This document shows, piece by piece, positions 35,901 through 47,254 of a DNA stretch of 64,000 nucleotides. The notes under the pieces are model-generated. The model worked only from the letters and a program-made list of their open reading frames with translations, made no database searches and was not told the origin of the DNA. Within the stretch, counting starts at the first letter, position 1; every line of letters begins with the position of its first letter. Made by a program: the position numbers and the translations under genes. Source of the DNA: Artocarpus heterophyllus (taxonomy: Eukaryota; Streptophyta; Magnoliopsida; Rosales; Moraceae); assembly GCA_025403435.1 (NCBI GenBank), contig CM046348.1, positions 27,835,899 through 27,899,898 of the forward strand. The letters run 5' to 3'.

Positions 35901-37073
35901 GAGATGTAAAAAAGATGGTTTGCAAATTAAAAAAATCCATCTATGGGCTTAAGCAAGCTTCTCGTCACTGGTATCACAAATTTCATTAGGTTATCATCTC
36001 ATTCGGTTTTGAGATGAATATGGTTGATGATTGTACATACCATAACTTCAGTGGAAGTAAGTATATTTTTTTTGGTTTTATATGTTGATGGCATTTTGCT
36101 TGCCAGCAACGATATAGGCTTATTGCATGAAACTAAGAGATTTCAATCAAAGAAATTTGATATGAAGGATCTTGGTGATGCCTCTTTTGTGTTGGACATA
36201 CAGATAGACCAGGATCGCTCTCGGGATATTCTTGGATTATCACAAAAAGGCTATATTGAAAAAGTTCTCAGGAGATATGGAATGCAAGATTGCAAAGCAG
36301 GTGATGCCCCTGTGGCTAAGGGAGACAAATTTAATGTCAATCGATCCTAAGAATGATTTTGAGATTCAGGAAGTGTAGAAGATTCCTTATGCATCAACAG
36401 TAGGAAGTCTGATGTATGCTCAGGTTTGTACGCGCCCAGATATTGCATACGTTATAGGAATGTTGGGCAGATACTTAAGCAATCTCAAAAAGAATCATTG
36501 GATAGCAAACAAATGAGTCTTAAGGTATTTACAGAGAACAAAGGACTACATGCTCATGTAGCGGAGGTCGAAACAACTTGAGATCATTAGGTATATTGAC
36601 TTCAATTATGCTGGATGCCAAGATAGTATGAAATCTACGTTAGGCTATGTTTATCTTCTAGCTGGAGGTGTTGTCTACAGGAAGAGTGCTAAATAGTCTC
36701 TTATAGCATCTTCTACCATAGTAGCAGAGTTTATAGTGTGTTATGAGGCGTTCAATCATGGAATATGGTTACGAAATTTTGTCACAGGGCTACACATAAT
36801 GGATAGTATTCAAAAACCACTCAAGTTCTTTTGTGATAATAAATCAACAGTTTTATATTCCATGAACAACAGGAGCTCAATGAAGTCAAAGCATATAGAC
36901 ATCAAGTTCCTGGTTGTGAAAGAGAGAGTTTAGAGTGGACGGTTGTCTATAGAGCACATCGATACAAACTCCATGATTGCGAATCCACTTACTAAGGGAT
37001 TGCTACCCAAAATGATTCATGAGTATATTGCTTGTATGGGTGTCATATTATTTCAGGATATTCAGTTTTAGTA
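32990..37073 (+). pseudogene. Copia-A gag-pol, degenerate
   Basis: Parts in order: gag (UBN2 type) about 33025-33526; zinc knuckle 33755-33796 (CFFCGVRGYKKKHC, His replaced by Tyr); protease 33880-34020, whose active site reads DYG at 33896 instead of DSG/DTG; GAG-pre-integrase LGHISRRRIEKLG at about 34330; integrase about 34470-34985; linker 35086-35592; reverse transcriptase about 35600-36340, with YVDG at 36081 in place of YVDD; RNase H about 36570-36933. Frameshifts and stops separate the parts. Loss of the second catalytic Asp of reverse transcriptase and of the protease motif shows it is not autonomous. Copia order (integrase before reverse transcriptase) is clear. Confidence 0.92.
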
Positions 37074-37468
37074 GGAGTTTGTAATTTTAGATGTTTTTAT
37101 GATATAGACATATTTTCAGTTATTCAGTTTATGGATATTTTGAGGTCATTTCCTGCAGATAAAGTTTCGGTTTATTCACACTCTGATTTTAGTATGGTTT
37201 GATCTTACTAAGGTTTTAGGGTGGACCAGTTGAAAATAGGAATGTTAAGATCATATTGTAAGAAATTTTCATGATTGATCTTTGTCATTAGTTGTGTTGG
37301 TATATGTAATCATTGATGGGTCCAGTTATGACATATGTAACGAAGGTCGCTTTGGTCCTATATTGATATGATCAATGAGCAAGATTGTTGAGATGCATAA
37401 GGTTTTGATAGCAAAATTCATGAGCTCATAAGGTATAATTCACATTTATAAAGTTTCATATATAGCCC

Positions 37469-37479
37469 AAGTGAGAGAT
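37469..37479 (+). other. Copia-A polypurine tract
   Basis: AAGTGAGAGAT directly precedes the 3' LTR, in the position of the plus-strand primer. It is decayed from the usual AAGTGGGAGAT. Confidence 0.7.
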
Positions 37480-37936
37480 TCTTTGAATTAATCCAATATA
37501 TGGGCTAATATATTAAATAAATGTGTATTAAAGGCTATCAGATAAGATTGCCCAATTAAAAGTGATCAATTTGGGTTTTGGGCTTTTAATGCATTATTAA
37601 GTATGGGCCTCCTACGTGTAGAGACCAAAATATAATTACTGATTTTATAATGGGCTAAATTGAAAATTAAAGATAACTGTTAGGGTTTAGTAGTCATATA
37701 ATGTAACACCCGCCTATTTTATGTAACGGCTAATGTAATATTAGTGACAACGTTAAGTATTTTTCCACATTGATTTATGATATTATTGTCACTAACTATT
37801 TATTCTAAGTGTTATGATAGGTGACGATCACGTGGAATTGATGTGCTCAAGTGTTCATGTTATTTACATTGTATGTTTATGTATGATTCATTAATGATTT
37901 AAATGCTATGATGTATTTTGAATGTAAGGACAGATT

Positions 37937-38058
37937 GGCAGGCCGAACCTTCAAGTTTAGCAGGCCAGATTGCCCCTCAAGAATCGACAGGCCAATGGAA
38001 ACCATCGGCAGGCCGAACTTAGTGGAATCGGCAGGCCGAAGTGAGAAATCGACAGGCT
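37937..38058 (+). repeat. GGCAGGCC motif array (6 units), 5' part of solo LTR
   Basis: Units begin at 37937, 37959, 37986, 38007, 38030 and 38051, spacings 22, 27, 21, 23 and 21. The best units read ATCGGCAGGCCGAA. Confidence 0.9.
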
Positions 38059-40542
38059 GATGACAGCTGACGAGCAGTCAACAGAAATCTTCTAAAATTG
38101 TGACGATGATGATTGGATAATGATTATTGATTACTTGGCATATTTTAGGATTGATTTCCTCATTTAAGGAAATAAAACCTTTGACTTTTTAATTGATTGG
38201 ATTTAATTGATATGGTTTCCCATTTTGAAGTAGTGAAATATGGTAAGATATACAAATTGATTTGACTTTCCCCAATCCTCTCCTTTCTCCATGCCAATTA
38301 AGCCAGCTTTTAATCAGAAATTTCTAATAATAACAGTATAGACAAGCCTTCCTTGTACGTTACTCTCATTTTTCTTGTCATGATAATTTTTTGCTCTCTT
38401 TCTCTCTCACGATTTCTCTCCTTCACTCTCTCTTCCCTTCACATTTTCTTCTTCATTCCCTCTCAAATTTTCCCTGCAATTATTTGTAAGAAAAATTGAT
38501 AATTTCATTGGTTGAATTGAAGGAGTTTTGAGAAGAAATTTGTTAAGGTAAGAATTTTTTGGTTTTTTCTGAAATGCATCTCTCCTCCTTAATCCGACTG
38601 CCATAATCTTATCTAGGAATTTTATTTTGTTCTAAAATTTTGATATGATGTTCATATATGTGTTATGTAATGTATCTCCAAGTTTCACATTATTTCGATA
38701 TTTCTATATTAAGATATGAATTTTCTTTTCTCTGCCCCTCACAGTGAAATGTTGCAGTTTTTTTTTTATGTTGCTTAAAAATGTGATTTTTGTTCATGGG
38801 GGTATATGTGTTTTGTTTGTCACAAAATTTGGCAAATATGTTTATGTATATGTCAATGTATGAATTGGAGTATGAATTGGAAAGTCTCATGATAATATGA
38901 TATATGTATAATTCATGAGTTATGAAATTTTTATAGAAACTAGGCTTTTGTAGACTGTTTAACGGTAAATTGTTGAGCTTTTATTGTGTGGTGTTTTTGT
39001 GTAATTAAATAATTTTATTTAGGGACAAGAATTTTTGTGGCTCTGTAAGTTTATGTTAAGAAGATGTCTTATGAATTTTAGGGTCATTAGAATTTTATTT
39101 TAATTATGGGAATATGATGATTGCATATAACTCACTACATGAATTGATTATGGTTGTTTTGTCTTTGAATTCAAACACATGTTTTGGATTGTATGGAATC
39201 TATTCTATGGTGATTTTTGGGTATGTTAAAGTTTTATTTGTCTATTATATGTGTTAATTTTTGTAGATTTTTCTATGGTATGAAAATGTGATATATGGAC
39301 TTGAGTTTAGAGTTGTTCACTGAATTGTTATTGCTGGCAGTTTTGGAAGTGTGAGTTATATAACATACTGCCAAATGAAGTTTTTATGATTAATGAAAAG
39401 TCATAGTAATATGTGTATATGCTATCTTCGTTCTTGCCATGTTTGGTGCCTAAATTACGTGTAAGTGTTGAGTTATTGAATTGAGAATTCATGGAGGTCA
39501 GAAAATGTTTGTGTTGGTAATTTGTTCTTATGATTTATGGATAATGAAAATGTGTTTTAAATTATGTTTGCAAAGAGATGAATGTATGTGTGATGACTTA
39601 TGAAATGGACGATTTATTCTATGAAAATAAATATTAATTTTTATTATGTATCTTTTTATGAATGTATGATATGAACACATTATGAAGAAGAGCACATCAA
39701 GACCGCGGCGTCGTCACCAACCATATTAAGGTTAAGTAAGCTAGCTAAAAAGATAAGTATATTCTCACCTGCAACATGATATGTTATATAAGGTTTGAAA
39801 ATTATGTTCATAATGATATTTATTCTATGATGGTTTTATAATGGTTTCATTTAAATATTTCTTATGAAATATTTTTATGTTCAAAAGTTATGCATATATG
39901 ATGATGATGTATTTCAAAGTATGAAAGCTTACATATATGTATCACCTACGTAAGTGTTGCACACCAATGTTATGTTATGATATCTTATGATGTCATATTT
40001 GGTTTAGGATTAGCTACCCTTCTCCTCTCATGACAGCACGCCTACGATGATGTTATGGTGCAACACTTGGGCCCTTAAGATAAAATGGAATAAGTTTTAA
40101 TTTGGTTAATGTTATGAAAGATATGTTCCTTATGAAAATTGTGCCTAGTGCACTGTTATGTTGATGATGATGATGTTGCTCATAAAATGTTTTAAGTTGT
40201 GAGAAATGAAATGTATTTACTAAGCATTAGCTTATCCAGTTTTATATCATGTTGCAGATAAGGGTAAGAAGGTCATGGACTAGGTGGAGGACAAGGAAAG
40301 GCGTGTGAGCTAAGCAGGATGAATTGCAAACGAAAAAACGCCTAAAAGAAATTTTAAGATATGAACAATATTTTATAATTTTGATTATGTTTTATTGTTA
40401 AATTTTAAGGATTGATACTTTATTTTATTATTTTATCTTAATCTTTTCAAGTATATGGACTTCTGTATTTTGAAGTATTGAAATTTATCTTTAAATTAAG
40501 TTTTCTTAAAGTTTTAACTCAGACGGTGCCGAAGTGATGTTT

Positions 40543-40685
40543 GGCCTGCCGATCCCATTTTTCCGGCCTGCCAAACATAAAGATTTTGAAAGCCACGTTC
40601 TGCAAAGCTTTAGGTGGCCTGTCGGTAGATGGCTTCTAGCTTGCCGACCAAGTTCGGTCTGCCAAAGACTCAAGTTCGGCCTGCC
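40543..40685 (+). repeat. GGCCTGCC motif array (6 units), 3' part of solo LTR
   Basis: Units begin at 40543, 40565, 40616, 40639, 40656 and 40678. The sense is opposite to the array at the other end of the same LTR. Confidence 0.9.
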
Positions 40686-41192
40686 GAACAATGAGTGCAG
40701 TTTGTATTTAAAATGTTGTGAGGTTTCAATTTAAATTATGATTTTATTATATAGAATGGTAAACTATTTAAAGGATGTTTATGATTAAGTTGTAAAAAAA
40801 AAAACGAAAAAAAAGTATGCATGGATCCTGGGTATGATTTCTTTATTATGTTTTGTTCAAATAGTTTATCTTAAATAATGGTTAAATGAATGAATGAATG
40901 TAATGACATCTGTAACGTCCGTAAAGGGGGCGTTACATATAAAGGAGTTGTGGTCTCCAAGTCAGTATGTAAGTTATTTTTCTATCACCCATCTACAGAA
41001 ATTACTGAGGCATACTTTGAAGGAGGACTTACGTACCAGACTTGGAAGATCCTCAACCTACTGACTCAGGAATCACAATTCTATCTATGGATTCAAGTCA
41101 GCTTCTACATCTTATTAATTATCTAGGTGATTTGACATGAATGATCTTATGTAATGATAGTTTTCATCACAATATTTAGTTCTTACACTTCC

Positions 41193-42998
41193 ATCGCTCC
41201 TCCCTGATATGCATTTCTACAACTCTGATCATGTTGTGTAGTATCTCGAACTTAGCATCTTGGTGACACCTTTGTGATTTTCTTTTTTCGAAGCTGCTTC
41301 AAGGTTTTTGGTTTGACAATTTTCAAATTGCATGTCTTATGTAGCTCCATTAGAGATCTTGAAGAGTCTGGAACTTCTGTTGGAACTTGTGCTGCTGCTT
41401 TAGTTGAAGACTCTGATTGATCAAGTGATGGAGTTCGCATAGGGTTGATCTTTGTGTGGACTAACTTTAGTGGCTCCTTGGCTCTACATATTTTTCTTGA
41501 TGGAAGTGATTGTTAGTGTTGTTTACCGAGCAAGCTTTCTTTGCGGACATTATCAACTTGTTTTATCATCGACCGGCCTTTCATCATGTTCTTTTGACAG
41601 AGACTCTTTGGTGTGCAGAAGTTGAAGTTCCCAAGCCTTCTATGTCATAGCCATGATTCGTCCACATGAATTTTCATTGCTACACCAGTTGCACATTTCC
41701 ATTGTATAGGAAACATCTATCTTCCCTCATTTTGATTTTTGCAATTACATGGGATTTATCTTGCTTGTCGTAGATTGTGAAAGAATCTCCCTCAAAATAC
41801 AGGGAATATTTTTTTTCCATCATTTGACCTACACTGAGTAGGTTCTGACCTATATATGTTGGGAACCAAGAGTACATCATTGATGTATCTCTTTCCTTTT
41901 TTTGTTTCAATGGCAATGGTGCCTTTGCCTATTGCCTCCACAAATTTTCCATTCCCAATCTTCACTTTTGTTTTTATTTTGTTAAGGCTACAGAAAATAC
42001 TCTCATATTTTGTTATATGGTTACTACAACCACTATCTAAATACCAAATATATTTTTTTTCTTCTGTTATACCTTGATATACATGGAAGAGATAATTTTC
42101 TTCCTTCGTGTCTTCAGTAAAATTGACTTGGTGATTTTTTAATTGGCAAGTTTTTTCTTCGTGCCTGAATTTTTTGCAATTTTGGCATTGTAGTTTTTTT
42201 TTTTTTAACCAGCAATTTTTTTTTTCTCCCAATGGCCTTTTCTTTTACAAATGCCAAATGAAGGAAACTTGCCTGGATTTTCCTTTATTTCTTTTGAGCT
42301 GTTCCCATCTTTTTTAGATTTCTGAAATTGCATTTTGACTTTAGACTAATCACTTTATGTAGAATTTTTATTGCACTTAGCCTTTTTTTAAAAGCTTCAA
42401 GAGAGCCTATTAATTTTGTTACAGATATTTTTGCTATGTCTTTTGATTTTTCTATAGCTATAATATTTACATCATATTTTTCTGTACAACTTATTAATAT
42501 GTTTTTCAACAACTTTTTTATCTGAAATATTTTCTCTATAGGCTCTCATTTGATTTACTATTTCTTTTATTCTTAAATAATAATCTTGGGCAATCTTAGA
42601 ATCCTTCATCTTTATGTTCTCAAAATCTCTTCTTAGAGATTGAAGTTTCACTGTGCGTATCTTTGCATTACCTTGAAACTGCTCCTGCAATTTATCCCAT
42701 GCTTCTTTAGCACTTTTGGCTCTTATGATTCTTGGAAAAATTTTGTCTATCATGGCTTGTTGTAACACGAACAATGCTTGAGAATCACGTAGTTGGTTCT
42801 CCTTCAGCTCCTTTTATGATGCATTCAGGGAAGAAGTATCTTTACGAATAGTTTATACTTCAAAGACAACATCCTATAGATTTTGGAAGTGAAAATATGT
42901 CTTCATTTTAATGGCCCAAAAGTCATAATTTTCTCCATGAAAATTGAAACTTGGATGGAGGTAGATTGGCTAGAACCAACCATTGTTTATGCATAGGG
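41193..42998 (-). pseudogene. Copia-B gag-protease, non-autonomous copia
   Basis: On the minus strand: gag (UBN2 type) about 42285-42960 with AKEAWDKLQEQF; zinc knuckle at 42146-42187 reading CQNCKKFRHEEKTC, an intact CCHC; protease with intact LDSG at about 42037; GAG-pre-integrase near 41560-41640. Sequence then jumps from the start of integrase (KEPLKLVHTK) to a post-integrase linker (SPSLDQS at about 41425). The integrase core and all of reverse transcriptase and RNase H are absent, so the element lost most of pol before or after insertion. Several frameshifts are present. The internal part continues at 54007 after Gypsy-C. Confidence 0.85.
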
Positions 42999-43876
42999 TG
43001 TAACGCCCCGAAATTTATTTAATATTATTGTAATATAAATGATGAATTAGTGTACCATAAGTAATGTTTCAACATTAATTTGATTATTTGGTTAAATTTT
43101 GAATTTTTGGTTGTTTTGTTAATTTAATAAAATCAAATGATTTCTTATTGTTTTAGAATGATGTTTTGAGTTTTAAAAGCACCACAATTTGTAAAATGTT
43201 AAGAATATTCCGTTTTACAAAACCGTGGGTGGCATTTGGTTTTTGCACAGTAAAACCGCCCACCGTTTCTCTCTATTTATTCTCTCTCCTCTCCCTCTCT
43301 CTTCACTCTCAGCTCTCACTCTCTCTCGCCTCCTCTCTCCTGTGGTCCCTCTCTCTCTCCTGTTCACTCTCGGTTCCTCATCTCTCTCTCAATTTTCTTT
43401 GAGATTTTGAAGCCAAATTCGAGTCCAAGCTTCGGGTTAGCGAGTAGGAAGCTCGGGAACATGATTTGGCAACCAAGAACGTGGATTGAAGCTTCGATTC
43501 GAGGTTGGTTTTGAAATTTCTAAACTTTTTTTAAAATTTTCAATTTTGTGTATTTTTGAAATCTAGGTTTGTTTGAGCTTAGAAAACCTTTGATTTGAGT
43601 GAAATGAACTTAGAACAACTAGAATCTAAGCTTAGATTGAAGAAAAACGGATTGGATTCAAGATTTTTCATTTTTTCTCATTTTTTCCCATTTTTGGATT
43701 TTTGAGATTTTTGTGTTTGAATCTTGTTTAAATGAGTTCAAAAGTGTTATAGTATGTTTTTCTATCATCTATGATTGTTTTCCATGCCTGAGATTTGAGA
43801 AAAACAGGTTAAAATCAAGATTTGGATTTTGGGAGATTGAAAACCCGTGGCTGGAATTTCTGGGTTTTCCTAGTTC

Positions 43877-44016
43877 GGCAGGCCGGATTCAAAGGATCGG
43901 CAGGCCGGACTGCACCATTGGTAGGCCGAACCTGGAAATGTCTGGCCGACCGGACCTGGTTTTCGACAGACTGAACTGCACAGTTCGGCCGGCCGAAGCA
44001 GGAAGTCCTGCAGGCT
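43877..44016 (+). repeat. GGCAGGCC motif array (7 units) in Gypsy-C 5' LTR
   Basis: Units begin at 43877, 43899, 43920, 43940, 43965, 43987 and 44009, spacings 22, 21, 20, 25, 22 and 22. Unit six is the perfect 14-bp palindrome TTCGGCCGGCCGAA at 43984-43997. Confidence 0.92.
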
Positions 44017-44112
44017 GGCCGGGCATGGGAAATTTTATGATTTTTCACCCGTTTTCACTGTTTTGGACCCCGTTTTAAATTCCAACCTTGTAAAATGATT
44101 TTAAAAATACAC

Positions 44113-46117
44113 TGTTAGACATGTATGCCCTAAGGAGTAAAAATGTAATACGTTTTTGGAGACATTTTTATCAATAAAGAATTTATTCATTTATATATAT
44201 CAAATCTTATCCTCTTTACGTTCATATTTGTTGAATGTATGATAAGCAAACAGTAGTCTGAGACTGTCAGTCTAAGCCTTAAGAATTGGGCATATGATGG
44301 ACTGATTATGCGGAAGACATGATTCTTAAGGTGACGGTCTAAAACATATGATCCGTAATCGAGGGAATAAAGTTGGGTGCTTTATTCATGTAAAGATTGT
44401 TATGTTGTCTATAGCCCTGATGGGAGATGGTTTGTCTTGACCATCGGAGTTGGACTCCGTGAATCGAAACATTGGCACGTTGTCATAGGTGACGATGTGT
44501 TGGATCGGGACATAAAGTGAATTGATTTGGATTAATAATTCTCTCTTGGCAAATCGATTCACTTTAGACAGTCATTTGTATTGTATCTTAGTCTTGAGAT
44601 GAATAATGGGCCCGTTGTCTCGACTTGTGTCTTTTGATGTGCCAAAGGGTGACACCCACATCTCAATAGTGGTATGCATACCGGTACATTGGAGGCATGA
44701 CTCTTGATAGCGTAGACTTGTTATTCATAGATATGGAATCCATAGCTCCTCTTTAGGAGTAATGATATCCTCTTATATGCGTTGTCCTGTAATTGAAAAA
44801 CTGGAGTGCTCAGCCATTTGGATACATAGGTGTAATTGAATGGTATACTATCTTTGGATGGTAAGTTTTCTAATGGTGAGACAATGGAACGTAAGATAAA
44901 AATAATCGGGAAGGTAAGACAGAACTTGTCCTTAAGCTGATTATAGATGATCATATGGGGATGCGATACACTATGATATGTCATGGAGACTTAGCTACAC
45001 AAGCTTCGTAATTCTATAAAGTTCGAGAGTGCAGCTCCAAACTTTTAGTGGAGTAGCGTTGGAGTTGATAATTGTGAAATGTATATCTAGGATATTAGGT
45101 TTCATAATTATCATGAGCTTGAACATTATAGGTCCATTTTGGTCCCCTTTGCTAGCTCACAAAGTCCTGTAACGACACGGCGTGCTTTTCCAATAATTGG
45201 TTACTTATGTCGGATTTATCAGATTGGTTTAAAATTTGTAAGAATCAAATAATTCATGTCTGTTTATCGGTTAAATTAATTTTGTAAGAAATTAGTTCAA
45301 GATAAACTTGTTGAATTATTGCGATCAGATAATTCTTGTTTGTTTATCGGTTGTTTTAATTTTGGACAAGATAGAAAAGATAAACTTGTAGAATTATTGT
45401 GAATTGATTTATTTTCTTAGAGATTATCTTGATAAAGTTTGTTTTGATTAGATAACTTCTCTATTGGGTTATTTGAATCAAAACTGAGACTTTATCCTTT
45501 AGAATCTTAGGTGGAAAATAAAAGATTCGCGAAGATTTTTTCTCGGGAGTTCAACCTGCCGATGGGGCTTGTTCGGCCTGCCGATCAACAAGAGATAATA
45601 TTACGTGTTTTCAATTGGATCTTATCATATATTGATCCGAACTTGATTCTGTTTCGAGTTTTTGAGACCTAATCTGATACGGATTGACCCTAGGACCAAT
45701 AGCTATATAAAGGGAGTGAGTCTCATGATTTACTTAGATCAATAGAGATCAATTTGAGAAATTAAGAGTGATACTCTTCTAGTGAGCATCTGGAAAAACT
45801 CCCTGAGAGCTTTTGTTCACAAATCATGAACATTAGCTTTGGGTTCTCTCTATTGGTTGGAAGGAGAGTCACCGGTGGAAGAGCTGTACGTGTGAGCCCA
45901 CACTCACTCTGGTTGTGGATAGAGAATAGCAAAGAAGACTAGTTGGTTGAGGCTCTTTTGGAATGTTAATTCTCTACACAGGTTGCGGAGGTTCTTCAGC
46001 ACACAGAGGTTAGTAAGATCTGTCTAATTTATACATATAACATGTCAAACTTGTGTTTTAGAAATTACTCTGATGAAAATTTTTTAAAAAATTCCGCTGC
46101 GCACTTTGTTTCCAACA
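44113..46117 (+). mobile_element. Solo LTR of Copia-E family inside Gypsy-C 5' LTR
   Basis: It runs from TGTTAGACATG to TTTCCAACA and is flanked by the exact duplication TACAC (44108-44112 and 46118-46122). The uninterrupted site is seen in the 3' LTR at about 52980 (GATACAAATGGC). It is closely similar to 19423-21480 over its full length. It has a TATA-like CTATATAAAGGGAGT at about 45703 and two motif units at 45553 and 45575. Confidence 0.95.
45553..45582 (+). repeat. GGCCTGCC motif pair in copia solo LTR
   Basis: Units begin at 45553 (AACCTGCC) and 45575 (GGCCTGCC), spaced by 22 bases. They lie about 130 bases upstream of the TATA-like box. Confidence 0.75.
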
Positions 46118-47151
46118 TACACATGGCACACTAGGACATCATGAAATGGTTTAGTAACATAGAATATCTCGAACTAGATATTGATCGACTTAGTGTGTAT
46201 CTAGGATCGTTCGTGGTTCTGCGGAGCTAACGTATAGCTGACCGGGATTTCGGTGTGGGGCACCAGCATGAGTATCGAGGTAGGACTTTTACCCCATTCC
46301 TTGGTAGCCTAGTTTCAAAATGAGTTGGCTTTGAAAAAGGATTTCTGTTAAAATGTTTTTAACGGTTGTTTGAAAGTGAATTTATCGGTTATATTTTAAT
46401 ATACTATGAACTCAAATGAACCTCATAATGAATGTAAATGACAATACTTGGTAAAAGGGTTTTGAATGATGATGAAAATAAACATAAAGGCATGATGCCA
46501 TATCAGAGATCGGGTCGTGTAGCGATCGACCTTGGGGGCAGGTCCCGAAACCCAACTAGGCCACTACAGTGGTGATATTCTTATGGTTTGCCTAGGGAAA
46601 GAAAATGATATTCTGGTCGACCTAATAAACTGTTTTAGGTAAGAACGGTTTTATTTAAATTTATTTATTTATTCAATGTTTCTTTTACATAATTCCCTAA
46701 ACAATGAGATTTTCCTTTAAGTTAAATAATTTATTAAAAACATAGTCCTACTGAGCCTTTCGCTCATGTTTTATTTGTTTTAAATTTCTCCCTCTAGGTG
46801 GAATCCCATTTAGGTTCGGAGAAGATTCAACGGACCGAACTCAAGAGTAGTAGAAGGCTTAGTATATCATTTGTATTATTTAATCAAGATATGTAATGTT
46901 TTAACTCTATTTGTACTTGGACTGTGGTTGTATTATTATATTGTCAGTACCATGTGTGTGCACAAATTGTGGGTCAGTGGGACCCATACTCGCTACGTTT
47001 ATTCTCTATTTTTCATGCAATAGTTTTCTTGAAACTTTCACATTTTATTATTTAATTTAACCCCTAAAATCCTTGATTTTTAATTAAATTATCTCTTAAT
47101 TAATTTACATAATCTGCCACGTCACCTCCCGTACTCCGGGGCGTGATAGAA

Positions 47152-47163
47152 TAGTATCAGACC
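47152..47163 (+). other. Gypsy-C primer-binding site
   Basis: TAGTATCAGACC follows the 5' LTR by three bases. It resembles TGGTATCAGAGC, the initiator Met tRNA complement, with a G-to-A change. Confidence 0.7.
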
Positions 47164-47254
47164 TCAAGGTTATGAACCTTGGGAATTGTGCACACATAGG
47201 TTTGACAATGAAATACCTCTGACAGTCCAAAATTTTGTTTTCAGAAGTGAGAGA

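Larger units (their letters stand above)
37702..40937 (+). mobile_element. Solo LTR, 3.2-kb family, inside Copia-A 3' LTR
   Basis: It runs from TGTAACACCCGCC to GGGGGCGTTACA and is flanked by TATAA (37697-37701 and 40938-40942). The sister copy on the minus strand is 12115-15080. It holds a CT-rich leader-like block at 38390-38460 and two motif arrays of opposite sense, one near each end. There is no coding region. A gypsy-type parent with very long LTRs is inferred. Confidence 0.92.
37480..41187 (+). mobile_element. Copia-A 3' LTR, split by a solo LTR
   Basis: The two parts 37480-37701 and 40943-41187 together align with the 455-bp 5' LTR. The TG start has become TC. The insert 37702-40937 sits in the TATATAA of its TATA box region, with TATAA duplicated on both sides. 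Confidence 0.88.
42999..47148 (+). mobile_element. Gypsy-C 5' LTR, split by copia solo LTR
   Basis: It starts TGTAACGCCCCG and ends GGGGCGTGATA. After removing 44113-46117 and one TACAC copy it is about 2.14 kb, equal to the 3' LTR at 51890-54001. The target duplication TAGGG is at 42994-42998 and 54002-54006. The CT-rich block 43270-43390, after CTATTTATTCTC, looks like the transcript start region. AGCCTTTCGCTCA lies near the right end. Confidence 0.93.

Noticed and set aside
43984..43997. Rho-independent terminator or attachment site at the palindrome
   Set aside because: The setting is a plant LTR and the palindrome is one unit of a repeated array; no T-tract follows.
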